From the NCBI GenBank assembly GCA_003518365.1, contig DOYU01000017.1:41841-47718 (forward strand): DNA of 5,878 nucleotides. The letters are read 5' to 3'. Each line of letters starts with the position of its first letter. The first letter of the stretch is position 1. This DNA comes from Candidatus Magasanikiibacteriota bacterium. Lineage in GTDB: Bacteria > Patescibacteriota > Patescibacteriia > Magasanikbacterales > UBA922. The notes beneath the pieces were generated by a model. The model ran no database searches, was not told the DNA's origin, and was given only the letters and a program-made list of their open reading frames with translations. The translations under genes and the position numbers were made by a program. This document shows positions 1 through 4,485 of this stretch, piece after piece.

Positions 1-1539
1 AATGCCGTGATGGAGCCGACGGATACGGCTCACATCTGCCTGGTGGATGTCCAGATGGCGACGGTAAAGGCACAGGAGGCGCTCTCCAAGTTCAAGACGT
101 CAGATGGCTCGATTCCTGGGTCCAGATACGAGATCGGAACGCCTACGAAGCAGTTCATCAACCGACAGCTCTGGTGGATCTTCCCGGTCGAGTTCCATGG
201 ATACTGGAAGTGGAAAGAAGATGAGCAGGTGCCTGGCTATCTCCGGGTGTCAGCCGAAGATCCCTACGCTACTGGCGAGGCTGTTCAGAAAGACAGCAAG
301 GGAGAAGATCTTCACATCAAGTACCTCAACAGCGCCAGCCGCGAATTCATCGGCGAGCGCCATCTGCGCAACAACGGCTACATGAACGAGATCTTGAACG
401 ACTGGACCTTCGAGCCGGATGACAGCTGGCGTCCGTACTACACGGTCACCGTTGCGGAGCGCACTATCGGCTACTCCGGACTTCGTGCCAAGGCCGTCGT
501 GGTGCTCGACCTTCAGACAGGGGAATTCAAGGAGTACCCCATCGGCGAGCAGGTGCCTGCCTGGGTCGATCGCTCCATTCCGCTCGAGTTCATCGACTAC
601 AACGTCGAATACTGGGGAGAGTTCAACCAACAGACGTGGTGGGATGTTGTCTTGCATGACGACAAGTCGCAAGAACAGACCCCTGGTTGGTACTTGACAT
701 ACGACGAAGAGAACGGCGCTCAGTGGTTCACTGGGCTCACCAGTTCTAATAAGGGGGATTCGGCGATGACAGGATTCCTGCTCATCAACGCCCGCTCCAT
801 GAAGGCCTCGCTTTACAAGGCCAATGGAGTGACCGAGTCCCGCGCTTACGATGCTGCCAGATCGATGTGGAGCAATTTCGAGGGATACGAGCCTTGCGAG
901 CTCGTCCCCTACAACATCGACGGTGAGCTCGTCTACGTCGTCCCAATGCAGTTCAAGGGGCAGTTCAAGGGCGTCTCCCTGGTGAGCCTGAACAACGTTT
1001 CGGTGACTGGCAAGGGCAAGACTCTTGCCCAGGCATTGCAGGATTACCGTATGGGGCGCTCCAAGGCGAAGGACAAGCGCGTCGCTCCAGGTGGAAGCGG
1101 GATGACGATGACGATCACTGTGACGGGCAAGATCTCCCGTCTGGGGATGCTGTACAACTCCTCGGATGGCAGCACCAGTTTGATTCCCTTCATGCTCGAA
1201 GATGCCCCTAAGAGGTTCGAGGTCTTCAACTCGACCGAGAATGCGGAGGTCGTTTTCATGAAGGTAGGTGACCATGTCACCTGTACCTATCTTGACAACG
1301 GCGAGCATATTATCACCTGCAGCGAGCTGGACATCCAAGAGATTCATCTCACGGACACCAATCCGGCCCAGCAGCGACTGGATCAGAATCAGGTCCAGGT
1401 GAAGAAGGACGTGGATCGAACAGAAGGCGAACGCAAGCGGGATACGCTCCTGAAGAGCGATCGCCTCGACAAGGTCGATCCAGAAGCCCTCGAGGAATTC
1501 CTGCGCTCGCAGCAGAAGGCTGAAGCGCCAGAAGAGTAG
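1..1539 (+). CDS. Uncharacterised protein, 3' part only (5' end outside window)
   Basis: The reading frame is open from the first base to TAG at 1537-1539, about 512 codons. GTG at 7 and ATG at 10 have no visible ribosome site, so the gene probably starts upstream. I do not recognise a named family. Counting from GTG 7, residues about 54-180 are aromatic-rich beta-type sequence (LWWIFPVEFHGYWKW; then VVVLDLQTGEFKEYPIG at 164-180 and PAWVDRSIPLEF at 184-195). Residues about 254-350 run from a GFLLINARSMKASLY segment to ALQDYRMG. Residues about 366-448 look like a small OB-like beta barrel (MTMTITVTGKISRLG ... VGDHVTCTYLDNGEHI), and about 452-510 is a charged, coil-prone tail. From memory, large Gram-positive plasmid and phage membrane proteins have similar 'TGE..Y ... 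PAWVDR.P' and 'INxRTxKAxxY' segments, with membrane helices N-terminal to them; this resemblance is weak. No membrane segment is visible in the part present. The gene is GC-richer than the ribosomal genes to the right and ends in its own terminator. Confidence 0.85.
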   Translation, partial: NAVMEPTDTAHICLVDVQMATVKAQEALSKFKTSDGSIPGSRYEIGTPTKQFINRQLWWIFPVEFHGYWKWKEDEQVPGYLRVSAEDPYATGEAVQKDSKGEDLHIKYLNSASREFIGERHLRNNGYMNEILNDWTFEPDDSWRPYYTVTVAERTIGYSGLRAKAVVVLDLQTGEFKEYPIGEQVPAWVDRSIPLEFIDYNVEYWGEFNQQTWWDVVLHDDKSQEQTPGWYLTYDEENGAQWFTGLTSSNKGDSAMTGFLLINARSMKASLYKANGVTESRAYDAARSMWSNFEGYEPCELVPYNIDGELVYVVPMQFKGQFKGVSLVSLNNVSVTGKGKTLAQALQDYRMGRSKAKDKRVAPGGSGMTMTITVTGKISRLGMLYNSSDGSTSLIPFMLEDAPKRFEVFNSTENAEVVFMKVGDHVTCTYLDNGEHIITCSELDIQEIHLTDTNPAQQRLDQNQVQVKKDVDRTEGERKRDTLLKSDRLDKVDPEALEEFLRSQQKAEAPEE

Positions 1540-1559
1540 TCTTCGGCTCTACAACACAG

Positions 1560-1651
1560 CGGGGTATTGACCCCGTACAACTAGGAGGATAACCCTCCAA
1601 CGACAGCGTCCTTCCCTCAACGGGAACACGACACGCTGCGTTGGGGGGAGG
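1560..1651 (+). other. Structured 3' UTR element between gene 1 and its terminator
   Basis: The stretch from the stop codon to the terminator can fold almost throughout. A hairpin CGGGGT-ATTG-ACCCCG lies at 1560-1575. GGAGG (1584-1588) can pair with CCTCC (1594-1598). Alternatively CCAACG (1597-1602) and CAGCGT (1604-1609) pair with CGTTGG (1639-1644) and ACGCTG (1633-1638), an 11-12 bp long-range stem with one bulged base. The two folds share CC at 1597-1598 and are mutually exclusive. The blocks CAACGACAGCGTC and GGGGGG..GAACAAAA recur after the next gene (2864-2911). No open frame with a start codon fits here. I do not recognise a known riboswitch or sRNA. Confidence 0.5.
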
Positions 1652-1660
1652 AACAAAAGC

Positions 1661-1689
1661 CCACCAGTATATGGTGGTTTTTTGTTTTT
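1661..1689 (+). terminator. Intrinsic terminator of gene 1
   Basis: CCACCA (1661-1666) pairs with TGGTGG (1672-1677) around a GTATA loop and is followed by TTTTTTTGTTTTT. An A-rich GAACAAAAGC precedes the stem, as at the second terminator (2912). Confidence 0.8.
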
Positions 1690-1692
1690 AAA

Positions 1693-1739
1693 AATTTTAG
1701 TCTCTCTGCACGCACTAAAATTGTAACAAACAAATTTGT
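1693..1739. repeat. Inverted repeat and palindrome upstream of the isonitrile synthase promoter
   Basis: AATTTTAGT (1693-1701) and ACTAAAATT (1714-1722) form a perfect 9-bp inverted repeat with a 12-nt spacer. Eight bases further is the perfect 10-bp palindrome ACAAATTTGT (1730-1739). Both lie about 90-135 bp before the -35 box of the next gene. They could be operator sites or simply AT-rich spacer. The rest of 1740-1827 shows nothing I can name. Confidence 0.35.
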
Positions 1740-1827
1740 GTAAGTAAGTGACGTTAGTTTTTATGTATAGATTTCATGCGGGACAAGAGTGGGACTCCAG
1801 ATAGCACTCAGCCATACAAAACTTCAC

Positions 1828-1856
1828 TTGACAAAAGGAATATTTTGTGATATTTT
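1828..1856 (+). promoter_or_regulatory. Sigma70-type promoter of the isonitrile synthase gene
   Basis: A consensus -35 TTGACA (1828-1833), a 17-nt spacer and -10 TATTTT (1851-1856) with an extended TG at 1848-1849. Transcription would start near 1863. This excludes GTG 1847 as translation start, because it lies between the two promoter boxes. Confidence 0.8.
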
Positions 1857-1898
1857 TTTTTGTCCTATTCATGGACAGAGAAAAAACAATCAACAACT

Positions 1899-1907
1899 GG
1901 GGGGGGG
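1899..1907 (+). repeat. G9 homopolymer tract directly before the start codon
   Basis: Nine consecutive G residues end two bases before ATG 1910. They take the place where a Shine-Dalgarno sequence would be and could pair with the 16S CCUCC core through G-C and G-U pairs. Long G runs slip easily in replication. If translation began at ATG 1871 instead, the tract would be coding (Trp-Gly-Gly-Val) and slippage would shift the frame. Confidence 0.6.
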
Positions 1908-1909
1908 TA

Positions 1910-2842
1910 ATGAGCCAGCAGACGGATCAATTGATATCTATATTCGAGCAGTTCCGCAAGCCTGGAAAGCCAAGCGAGGACCTCTTCGAAGCCGTTGGAC
2001 GGGAGGCAATGAAACGAAAGATCGAATGCTTCGTCTGCGATGGAAAGCCTGTCGAGTTTGTTCTCTCGGCTTTTCCGGCGAAGTCGCCCAACCACACTGA
2101 GAAGACACTCGGTCCTCTTCCTGATGGTGCGGAAGAGGTTGCTCTCGGCAACTTCGTTCGGTTCGCCAATCTTTGTACAGATGCATACGAGCCCGGCGTA
2201 GTGGTCCGTGTTGTCACGGACGGCCTCGTGTTTCGCGACATCTTGCATCTGTCGGAGCAAGCTGTTACTCAGTACCATGAGCGTTGCGTCCGTATGGCAG
2301 CTGGTACGCCGATCAAGATAATGACGCTTCTTGACTTTTTCCACGATGATCTCACCATCGAGACTGCGCTCAAGAGTATGCTCGACCAGTTTGGACAGAG
2401 CGAGGAAGAGATCAACGATCGGATCAGACTAGAACCAGACACGAACATGCTATACTGTGGGCTCAGTCGCTTCATGCAGACGGACATCGTCTGGCCCGAA
2501 GGTCTCAGCATGAGTCAGATCCGCAAGCGTGCGGGTCGAGTCGGCAAGCAGATGCTGATGCGCAGCGAGGCATTTTCTCGGCTCATTACGCATCACTATC
2601 CCGATGCTGTTCGCCTTTCGTGTCATCCGAGCACGAAAGCTGGCATAAAGTACAGCTGGCAGTTTATCCCGGGGAACATTGGGTGGAATACGCCCTGGCA
2701 CAACGTGCTCTGCGTGGTTAATGGTAGATACACGCTCATGCGGCGCGTTGATGCCGAAGAACAGGGATTTGAACTCGTGTACAAGGGTGATCAACCTTAT
2801 TACTTCCGGGATCATCCTTCTCCGGAGACCGACTTAGTGTAA
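1910..2842 (+). CDS. Isonitrile (isocyanide) synthase, PvcA/IsnA/Dit1 family
   Basis: A 310-residue protein. The family (DIT1_PvcA) makes an isonitrile from an amino acid, typically tyrosine or tryptophan, taking the isonitrile carbon from ribulose 5-phosphate; it is cytosolic. Family blocks seen in order: AFPAKSPN (54-61), LGPLPDGAEEVAL (67-79), YEPGVVVRVVTDGLVFRDIL (93-112), AVRLSCHPST (233-242) and NTPWHNVL (260-267). The length fits bacterial PvcA proteins (about 300-330 residues), so it appears whole. The start at ATG 1910 is chosen because the promoter's transcription start is near 1863 and a G-rich ribosome-binding tract precedes it; in-frame ATG 1871 would add 13 residues (MDREKTINNWGGV). 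The usual partner, an Fe/2-oxoglutarate oxygenase (PvcB/IsnB), is not in the window. The gene is monocistronic between its own promoter and terminator. Base composition is richer in G+C than the translation genes to the right, which could mean transfer. The family call rests on motif memory; the amino-acid substrate cannot be read from sequence. Confidence 0.88.
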   Translation: MSQQTDQLISIFEQFRKPGKPSEDLFEAVGREAMKRKIECFVCDGKPVEFVLSAFPAKSPNHTEKTLGPLPDGAEEVALGNFVRFANLCTDAYEPGVVVRVVTDGLVFRDILHLSEQAVTQYHERCVRMAAGTPIKIMTLLDFFHDDLTIETALKSMLDQFGQSEEEINDRIRLEPDTNMLYCGLSRFMQTDIVWPEGLSMSQIRKRAGRVGKQMLMRSEAFSRLITHHYPDAVRLSCHPSTKAGIKYSWQFIPGNIGWNTPWHNVLCVVNGRYTLMRRVDAEEQGFELVYKGDQPYYFRDHPSPETDLV

Positions 2843-2845
2843 CGT

Positions 2846-2911
2846 TGTTTTTTTACAACAAAAGGAGTCCCTGACAATGTTCTCAACGACAGCGTCGGGG
2901 GGAACAAAAAG
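2846..2911 (+). other. Second structured 3' UTR element, related to 1560-1651
   Basis: After the stop codon comes a weak hairpin (GTTGT 2845-2849 with ACAAC 2855-2859). AAAGGAG (2861-2867) follows, then TCAACGACAGCGTCGGGGGG (2883-2902) and GAACAAAA. The 13-mer CAACGACAGCGTC and the G-run plus GAACAAAA match the 3' UTR of the first gene, but the 33-nt insert with the long-range stem of copy one is absent. AAAGGAG stands nine bases before ATG 2877, but that frame runs straight through the terminator, so I do not call it a gene. Confidence 0.5.
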
Positions 2912-2937
2912 CAACTCACGATGGGTTGTTTTTTTTT
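2912..2937 (+). terminator. Intrinsic terminator of the isonitrile synthase gene
   Basis: CAACTCA (2912-2918) pairs with TGGGTTG (2922-2928) with one G-U pair and a 3-base loop, followed by nine T. An A5 run precedes the stem. Confidence 0.85.
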
Positions 2938-3023
2938 GTAACAAAAAAATCAGCGCTTGCAAATTTTCTATACGGGACATAGTGAACAAGATTATAACTT
3001 TTTTAGTGGAAATTTGGCTGAGT

Positions 3024-3054
3024 GTAAAACAAAAGAAGGCTTTGAAGCCCTCTT
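3024..3054 (-). terminator. Intrinsic terminator downstream of tRNA-Asp
   Basis: On the minus strand AAGAGGGCTT (3054-3045) pairs with AAGCCTTCTT (3042-3033), ten pairs including one G-U, followed by a TTTGTTTT tract. It lies 34 bases beyond the tRNA 3' end and marks where the minus-strand unit stops, facing the plus-strand terminator at 2912-2937. Between the two terminators (2938-3023) I see no gene. Confidence 0.85.
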
Positions 3055-3087
3055 AAAACGACATGATTTTGCGACTAAGACATTGAG

Positions 3088-3161
3088 CGGACCGGACGGG
3101 ACTCGAACCCGCAACTTCTGCCGTGACAGGGCAGTGCTCTAACCAGTTGAACTACCGATCC
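3088..3161 (-). tRNA. tRNA-Asp (anticodon GTC)
   Basis: A complete 74-nt cloverleaf. The acceptor stem GGATCGG/CCGGTCC has one G-U pair and discriminator G. The anticodon stem CTGCC/GGCAG encloses the loop CTGTCAC, giving GTC. The D-arm contains AGTTCAACTGGTTAGAGC and the T-arm loop is TTCGAGT. CCA is not encoded (CTC follows the discriminator), so a CCA-adding enzyme is needed. No convincing promoter lies directly upstream; it may be processed from the transcript starting near 3441 that also carries the 48-residue protein. Confidence 0.96.
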
Positions 3162-3165
3162 ACGT

Positions 3166-3185
3166 AAAGCGGCGTAGCTGCTTTT
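3166..3185. other. Hairpin immediately 5' of tRNA-Asp
   Basis: AAAGCGGC (3166-3173) and GCTGCTTT (3177-3184) form an 8-bp stem with a 3-base loop, four bases before the tRNA 5' end. On the minus strand it is followed by only a few T, so it could be a weak terminator or a processing site. On the plus strand it resembles a short terminator with TTTT. Confidence 0.4.
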
Positions 3186-3186
3186 C

Positions 3187-3226
3187 GTGTCACGTGACGA
3201 CCTGAAAGGAGGTTTTTACATGACAC
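3187..3226 (-). other. Hairpin with anti-Shine-Dalgarno-like loop between small CDS and tRNA-Asp
   Basis: GTGTCACGT (3187-3195) and ACATGACAC (3218-3226) form a 9-bp stem with one wobble on the minus strand. The 22-nt loop reads, on the minus strand, AAAAACCTCCTTTCAGG..., which holds CCTCCTTTC, the sequence of the 16S rRNA 3' tail. On the plus strand the loop holds AAAGGAGG, seven bases before an ATG. The minus reading is favoured because the flanking transcription unit, with promoter at 3448-3476 and terminator at 3024-3054, runs that way. The same CCTCCTT string is in the loops of the two repeats at 3518-3679. Confidence 0.5.
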
Positions 3227-3273
3227 AGATAGTGATGCACCCGAGACGCCGCCACGTGGCACACCAGTTACTT

Positions 3274-3420
3274 TTATTTTTTTTCACCCATTTTTTCAGC
3301 AAGTTTTGCTCCAGCTGATGGACCTTTTTTGTCACGCTTAATCTTCGCAGCCGCTTGTTTTTTCAGAGATGCTGCGCGTGCAATGGCTTTGAGTGTATTG
3401 TTTGTTTTTCGTGTTCCCAT
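3274..3420 (-). CDS. Small basic Lys/Ala-rich protein, 48 residues
   Basis: Starts MGTRKTNNTLKAIARAAS and ends GAKLAEKMGEKK, stop TAA. About a third of residues are Lys or Arg, with Ala-rich helical stretches. There is no signal peptide, membrane segment or cysteine. Composition suggests an RNA- or DNA-binding or ribosome-associated peptide, but I recognise no family. A consensus promoter (3448-3476) would start transcription near 3441, leaving a leader of about 20 AU-rich bases without a Shine-Dalgarno sequence. Downstream, in the same direction, come the anti-SD-like hairpin, tRNA-Asp and a terminator, so it may be co-transcribed with the tRNA. Support for it being real comes from the promoter fit and uninterrupted helical basic sequence; at this length chance cannot be excluded. 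Confidence 0.62.
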   Translation of the reverse strand: MGTRKTNNTLKAIARAASLKKQAAAKIKRDKKGPSAGAKLAEKMGEKK

Positions 3421-3447
3421 ATAAAAAATTGCTAAGAAAGCTCCATC

Positions 3448-3476
3448 ATCATACCTAAACGATGGGTGATTGTCAA
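3448..3476 (-). promoter_or_regulatory. Sigma70-type promoter of the small basic protein / tRNA-Asp unit
   Basis: On the minus strand TTGACA (3476-3471), 17-nt spacer, TATGAT (3453-3448). This is a near-consensus match; transcription would begin about 3441. Confidence 0.82.
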
Positions 3477-3517
3477 CATGTGGCTTGGGGGTATATCGTT
3501 TGAACGCAAAACGTCTG

Positions 3518-3580
3518 CTCTATGTTCAGCGAAAGCATTGGGAACAAAGGAGGGGATGTTCCCGCTTCCACCGAACATAC
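3518..3580 (-). repeat. Direct repeat copy B (63 nt), hairpin unit
   Basis: Identical over 63 bases to 3617-3679, with a 99-bp period. It includes the full stem-loop with TCCCCTCCTT in the loop on the minus strand, or AAGGAGGGGA on the plus strand. It is flanked by a perfect 12-bp inverted pair (3507-3518 and 3582-3593). Confidence 0.95.
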
Positions 3581-3616
3581 GGCAGACGTTTTGATGTTGC
3601 TAGAGAAGCCTATACA

Positions 3617-3679
3617 CTCTATGTTCAGCGAAAGCATTGGGAACAAAGGAGGGGATGTTCCCGCTTCCACCGAACATAC
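3617..3679 (-). repeat. Direct repeat copy A (63 nt), hairpin unit
   Basis: Identical to 3518-3580. Its flanking stem is different and shorter (3613-3618 with 3680-3685, one mismatch inside), with a further GCTAG/CTAGC pair at 3599-3603 and 3692-3696. Confidence 0.95.
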
Positions 3680-3704
3680 AGTGTACATGTCCTAGCAGTA
3701 GCCA

Positions 3705-3733
3705 ATATTACCACAAATCACTGTTTTTGTCAA
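3705..3733 (-). promoter_or_regulatory. Sigma70-type promoter of the twin-hairpin RNA
   Basis: On the minus strand TTGACA (3733-3728), 17-nt spacer, TAATAT (3710-3705). Transcription would start near 3699, just before the first hairpin, which sets the strand of the RNA. Confidence 0.85.
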
Positions 3734-3765
3734 GTATGTTTTTTTTATCTTGTGGAAGACTGTAC

Positions 3766-3801
3766 AAAAAACCTGTCAGTACAAGAGGTGACAGGTTTTT
3801 T
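3766..3801 (-). terminator. Terminator of rpmI-rplT, symmetrical on both strands
   Basis: AAAAAACCTGTCA (3766-3778) pairs perfectly over 13 bp with TGACAGGTTTTTT (3789-3801) around a 10-nt loop. It begins 14 bases after the rplT stop on the minus strand and separates the operon from the ncRNA promoter. It would also stop any plus-strand transcript. Confidence 0.92.
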
Positions 3802-3815
3802 TATTGTTGAGAATG

Positions 3816-4160
3816 TTATTGGACGAATTCTACGATTTTTTTGAAGGTTTCTGGTTGTTGTCTTGCTATCTCAGAGAGTACTTTTCGGTCGAGAGCAACT
3901 TCCTTCTTTTTTAGCTGACCGGTAAATGCACTGTAGGATATCCCAAGCACTCGGACAGCGGCATTGATTCGTACTTGCCAGAGTCGTCGTGCATCTCGCT
4001 TTTTTACTCTGCGATCACGGTAGGCATGTGCACCAGCTTTGGTAGCAGCTGTCTTTGCGATCTTAATGCGATTTCTCAATCCACCTCGAAATCCTTTTGT
4101 TATCTTGAGGATGTTTTTTCGGTGTTTGACATGTTGTGTTCCTCGTTTTACGCGTGGCAT
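3816..4160 (-). CDS. rplT: Large-subunit ribosomal protein L20
   Basis: 114 residues, the usual length for bL20. It is needed early in 50S assembly, binds 23S rRNA, and in several bacteria represses its own operon. Family features seen: MPRVKRGTQHVKHRKNILK at the N-terminus, then GFRGGLRNRIKIAK, RDRRVKKRDARRLWQVRINAAVR and GISYSAFTGQLKK, ending in a helix with EIARQQPETFKKIVE. It lies nine bases after the rpmI stop, and no Shine-Dalgarno sequence precedes its ATG, so translation is probably coupled to rpmI. It is the last gene before the terminator at 3766-3801. Confidence 0.99.
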   Translation of the reverse strand: MPRVKRGTQHVKHRKNILKITKGFRGGLRNRIKIAKTAATKAGAHAYRDRRVKKRDARRLWQVRINAAVRVLGISYSAFTGQLKKKEVALDRKVLSEIARQQPETFKKIVEFVQ

Positions 4161-4169
4161 AGTAATCGT

Positions 4170-4364
4170 TTATGAAAGTGAACGGATGATCGTTTTCTGA
4201 ATTCCCGTTTTTGCGAGCGTGATATCCGTTCGTTTATTTCGTTTCTTTTTTCCAGTTTGACGAGCATTGAAATGATCTTGCCCATCAGCACGCTTCATGA
4301 CCTTTTTGTTTTTGGTCAGTGTAAAGCGCTTAGAAATAGCTTTATGTGTTTTGATCTTTGGCAT
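4170..4364 (-). CDS. rpmI: Large-subunit ribosomal protein L35
   Basis: 64 residues, normal for bL35. It starts MPKIKTHKAISKRFTLTKNKK and contains the family's KRADGQDHFNARQTGKKKRNKR core. The start is supported by AAAAGGA (4384-4378 on the minus strand), 13 bases ahead of ATG, a rather long spacing. First gene of the rpmI-rplT unit, with its own promoter at 4397-4426, so it is not dependent on infC transcription. Confidence 0.98.
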   Translation of the reverse strand: MPKIKTHKAISKRFTLTKNKKVMKRADGQDHFNARQTGKKKRNKRTDITLAKTGIQKTIIRSLS

Positions 4365-4396
4365 AGAAAAATCTTAGTCCTTTTCACGTGGGCGTG

Positions 4397-4426
4397 AGTA
4401 TATCATTAGGAAGCCATTCTTGTCAA
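4397..4426 (-). promoter_or_regulatory. Sigma70-type promoter of rpmI-rplT
   Basis: On the minus strand TTGACA (4426-4421), 18-nt spacer, TATACT (4402-4397) preceded by an extended-10 TG (4405-4404). Transcription would start near 4390, giving a leader of only about 26 bases. The palindrome CACGTG (4385-4390) lies at the predicted start site. Confidence 0.82.
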
Positions 4427-4485
4427 GATGTCTCTTGTGGGTATTATCCCCCTACGCAAGTGAACTTCTTGATGTCTGAAAGAAT

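Larger units (their letters stand above)
3507..3699 (-). ncRNA. Candidate ncRNA with twin anti-Shine-Dalgarno hairpins
   Basis: A consensus minus-strand promoter (3705-3733) starts an RNA near 3699 that contains two copies of a 59-nt hairpin (3678-3620 and 3579-3521). Each copy, 5' to 3', is: TATGTTC pairing with GAACATA; a 3x3 internal loop; GGAAGC with GCTTTC; a 3-nt AAT bulge on the 3' side; GGGAACA with TGTTCCC; and a 10-nt apical loop TCCCCTCCTT. The cores are identical, but the outer stems differ in sequence while keeping pairing: TACACT/AGTGTA around the first, and a perfect 12-bp CAAAACGTCTGC/GCAGACGTTTTG around the second. That is what selection on structure would give. The loop contains CCUCCUU as in 16S rRNA and could bind Shine-Dalgarno sequences, comparable in principle to the C-rich loops of staphylococcal Rsa and Listeria LhrC RNAs. 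No clear terminator precedes the next promoter, so the 3' end is uncertain. I recognise no named RNA family and no protein-coding frame. Confidence 0.6.

Noticed and set aside
250..1347. Minus-strand frame of 365 residues
   Set aside because: Shadow of the GC-rich plus-strand gene 1; no ribosome site, promoter or family motif, while the plus frame is open over the full length and ends before a terminator.
2877..3056. Plus-strand frame of 59 codons with AAAGGAG nine bases before ATG
   Set aside because: It runs through the strong terminator at 2912-2937 and the opposing tRNA terminator, and the residues encoded by terminator and T-tract look like chance. The SD-like string belongs to the repeated 3' UTR element.
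2957..3142. Plus-strand frame of 61 residues ending ...GPDGTRTRNFCRDRAVL
   Set aside because: Its end is the reverse complement of tRNA-Asp, a well-known source of false proteins, and its middle crosses the tRNA terminator; no ribosome site precedes it.
3220..3318. Plus-strand frame of 32 codons with a perfect AAAGGAGG seven bases ahead
   Set aside because: The product (MTQIVMHPRRRHVAHQ then Phe-rich) is antisense to the small basic protein, its start lies inside a hairpin stem, and I see no plus-strand promoter. Kept as an alternative reading in the findings.
3518..3679. Two direct repeats as a CRISPR array
   Set aside because: Only two units of 63 nt with one 36-nt spacer, a long internal hairpin and flanking inverted repeats; no cas genes nearby.
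3470..3844. Frames on both strands across the twin repeats (124 and 71 residues)
   Set aside because: Their sequence duplicates only because the DNA repeat does; the plus frame also crosses the terminator and enters rplT antisense. Structure and promoters fit an RNA.
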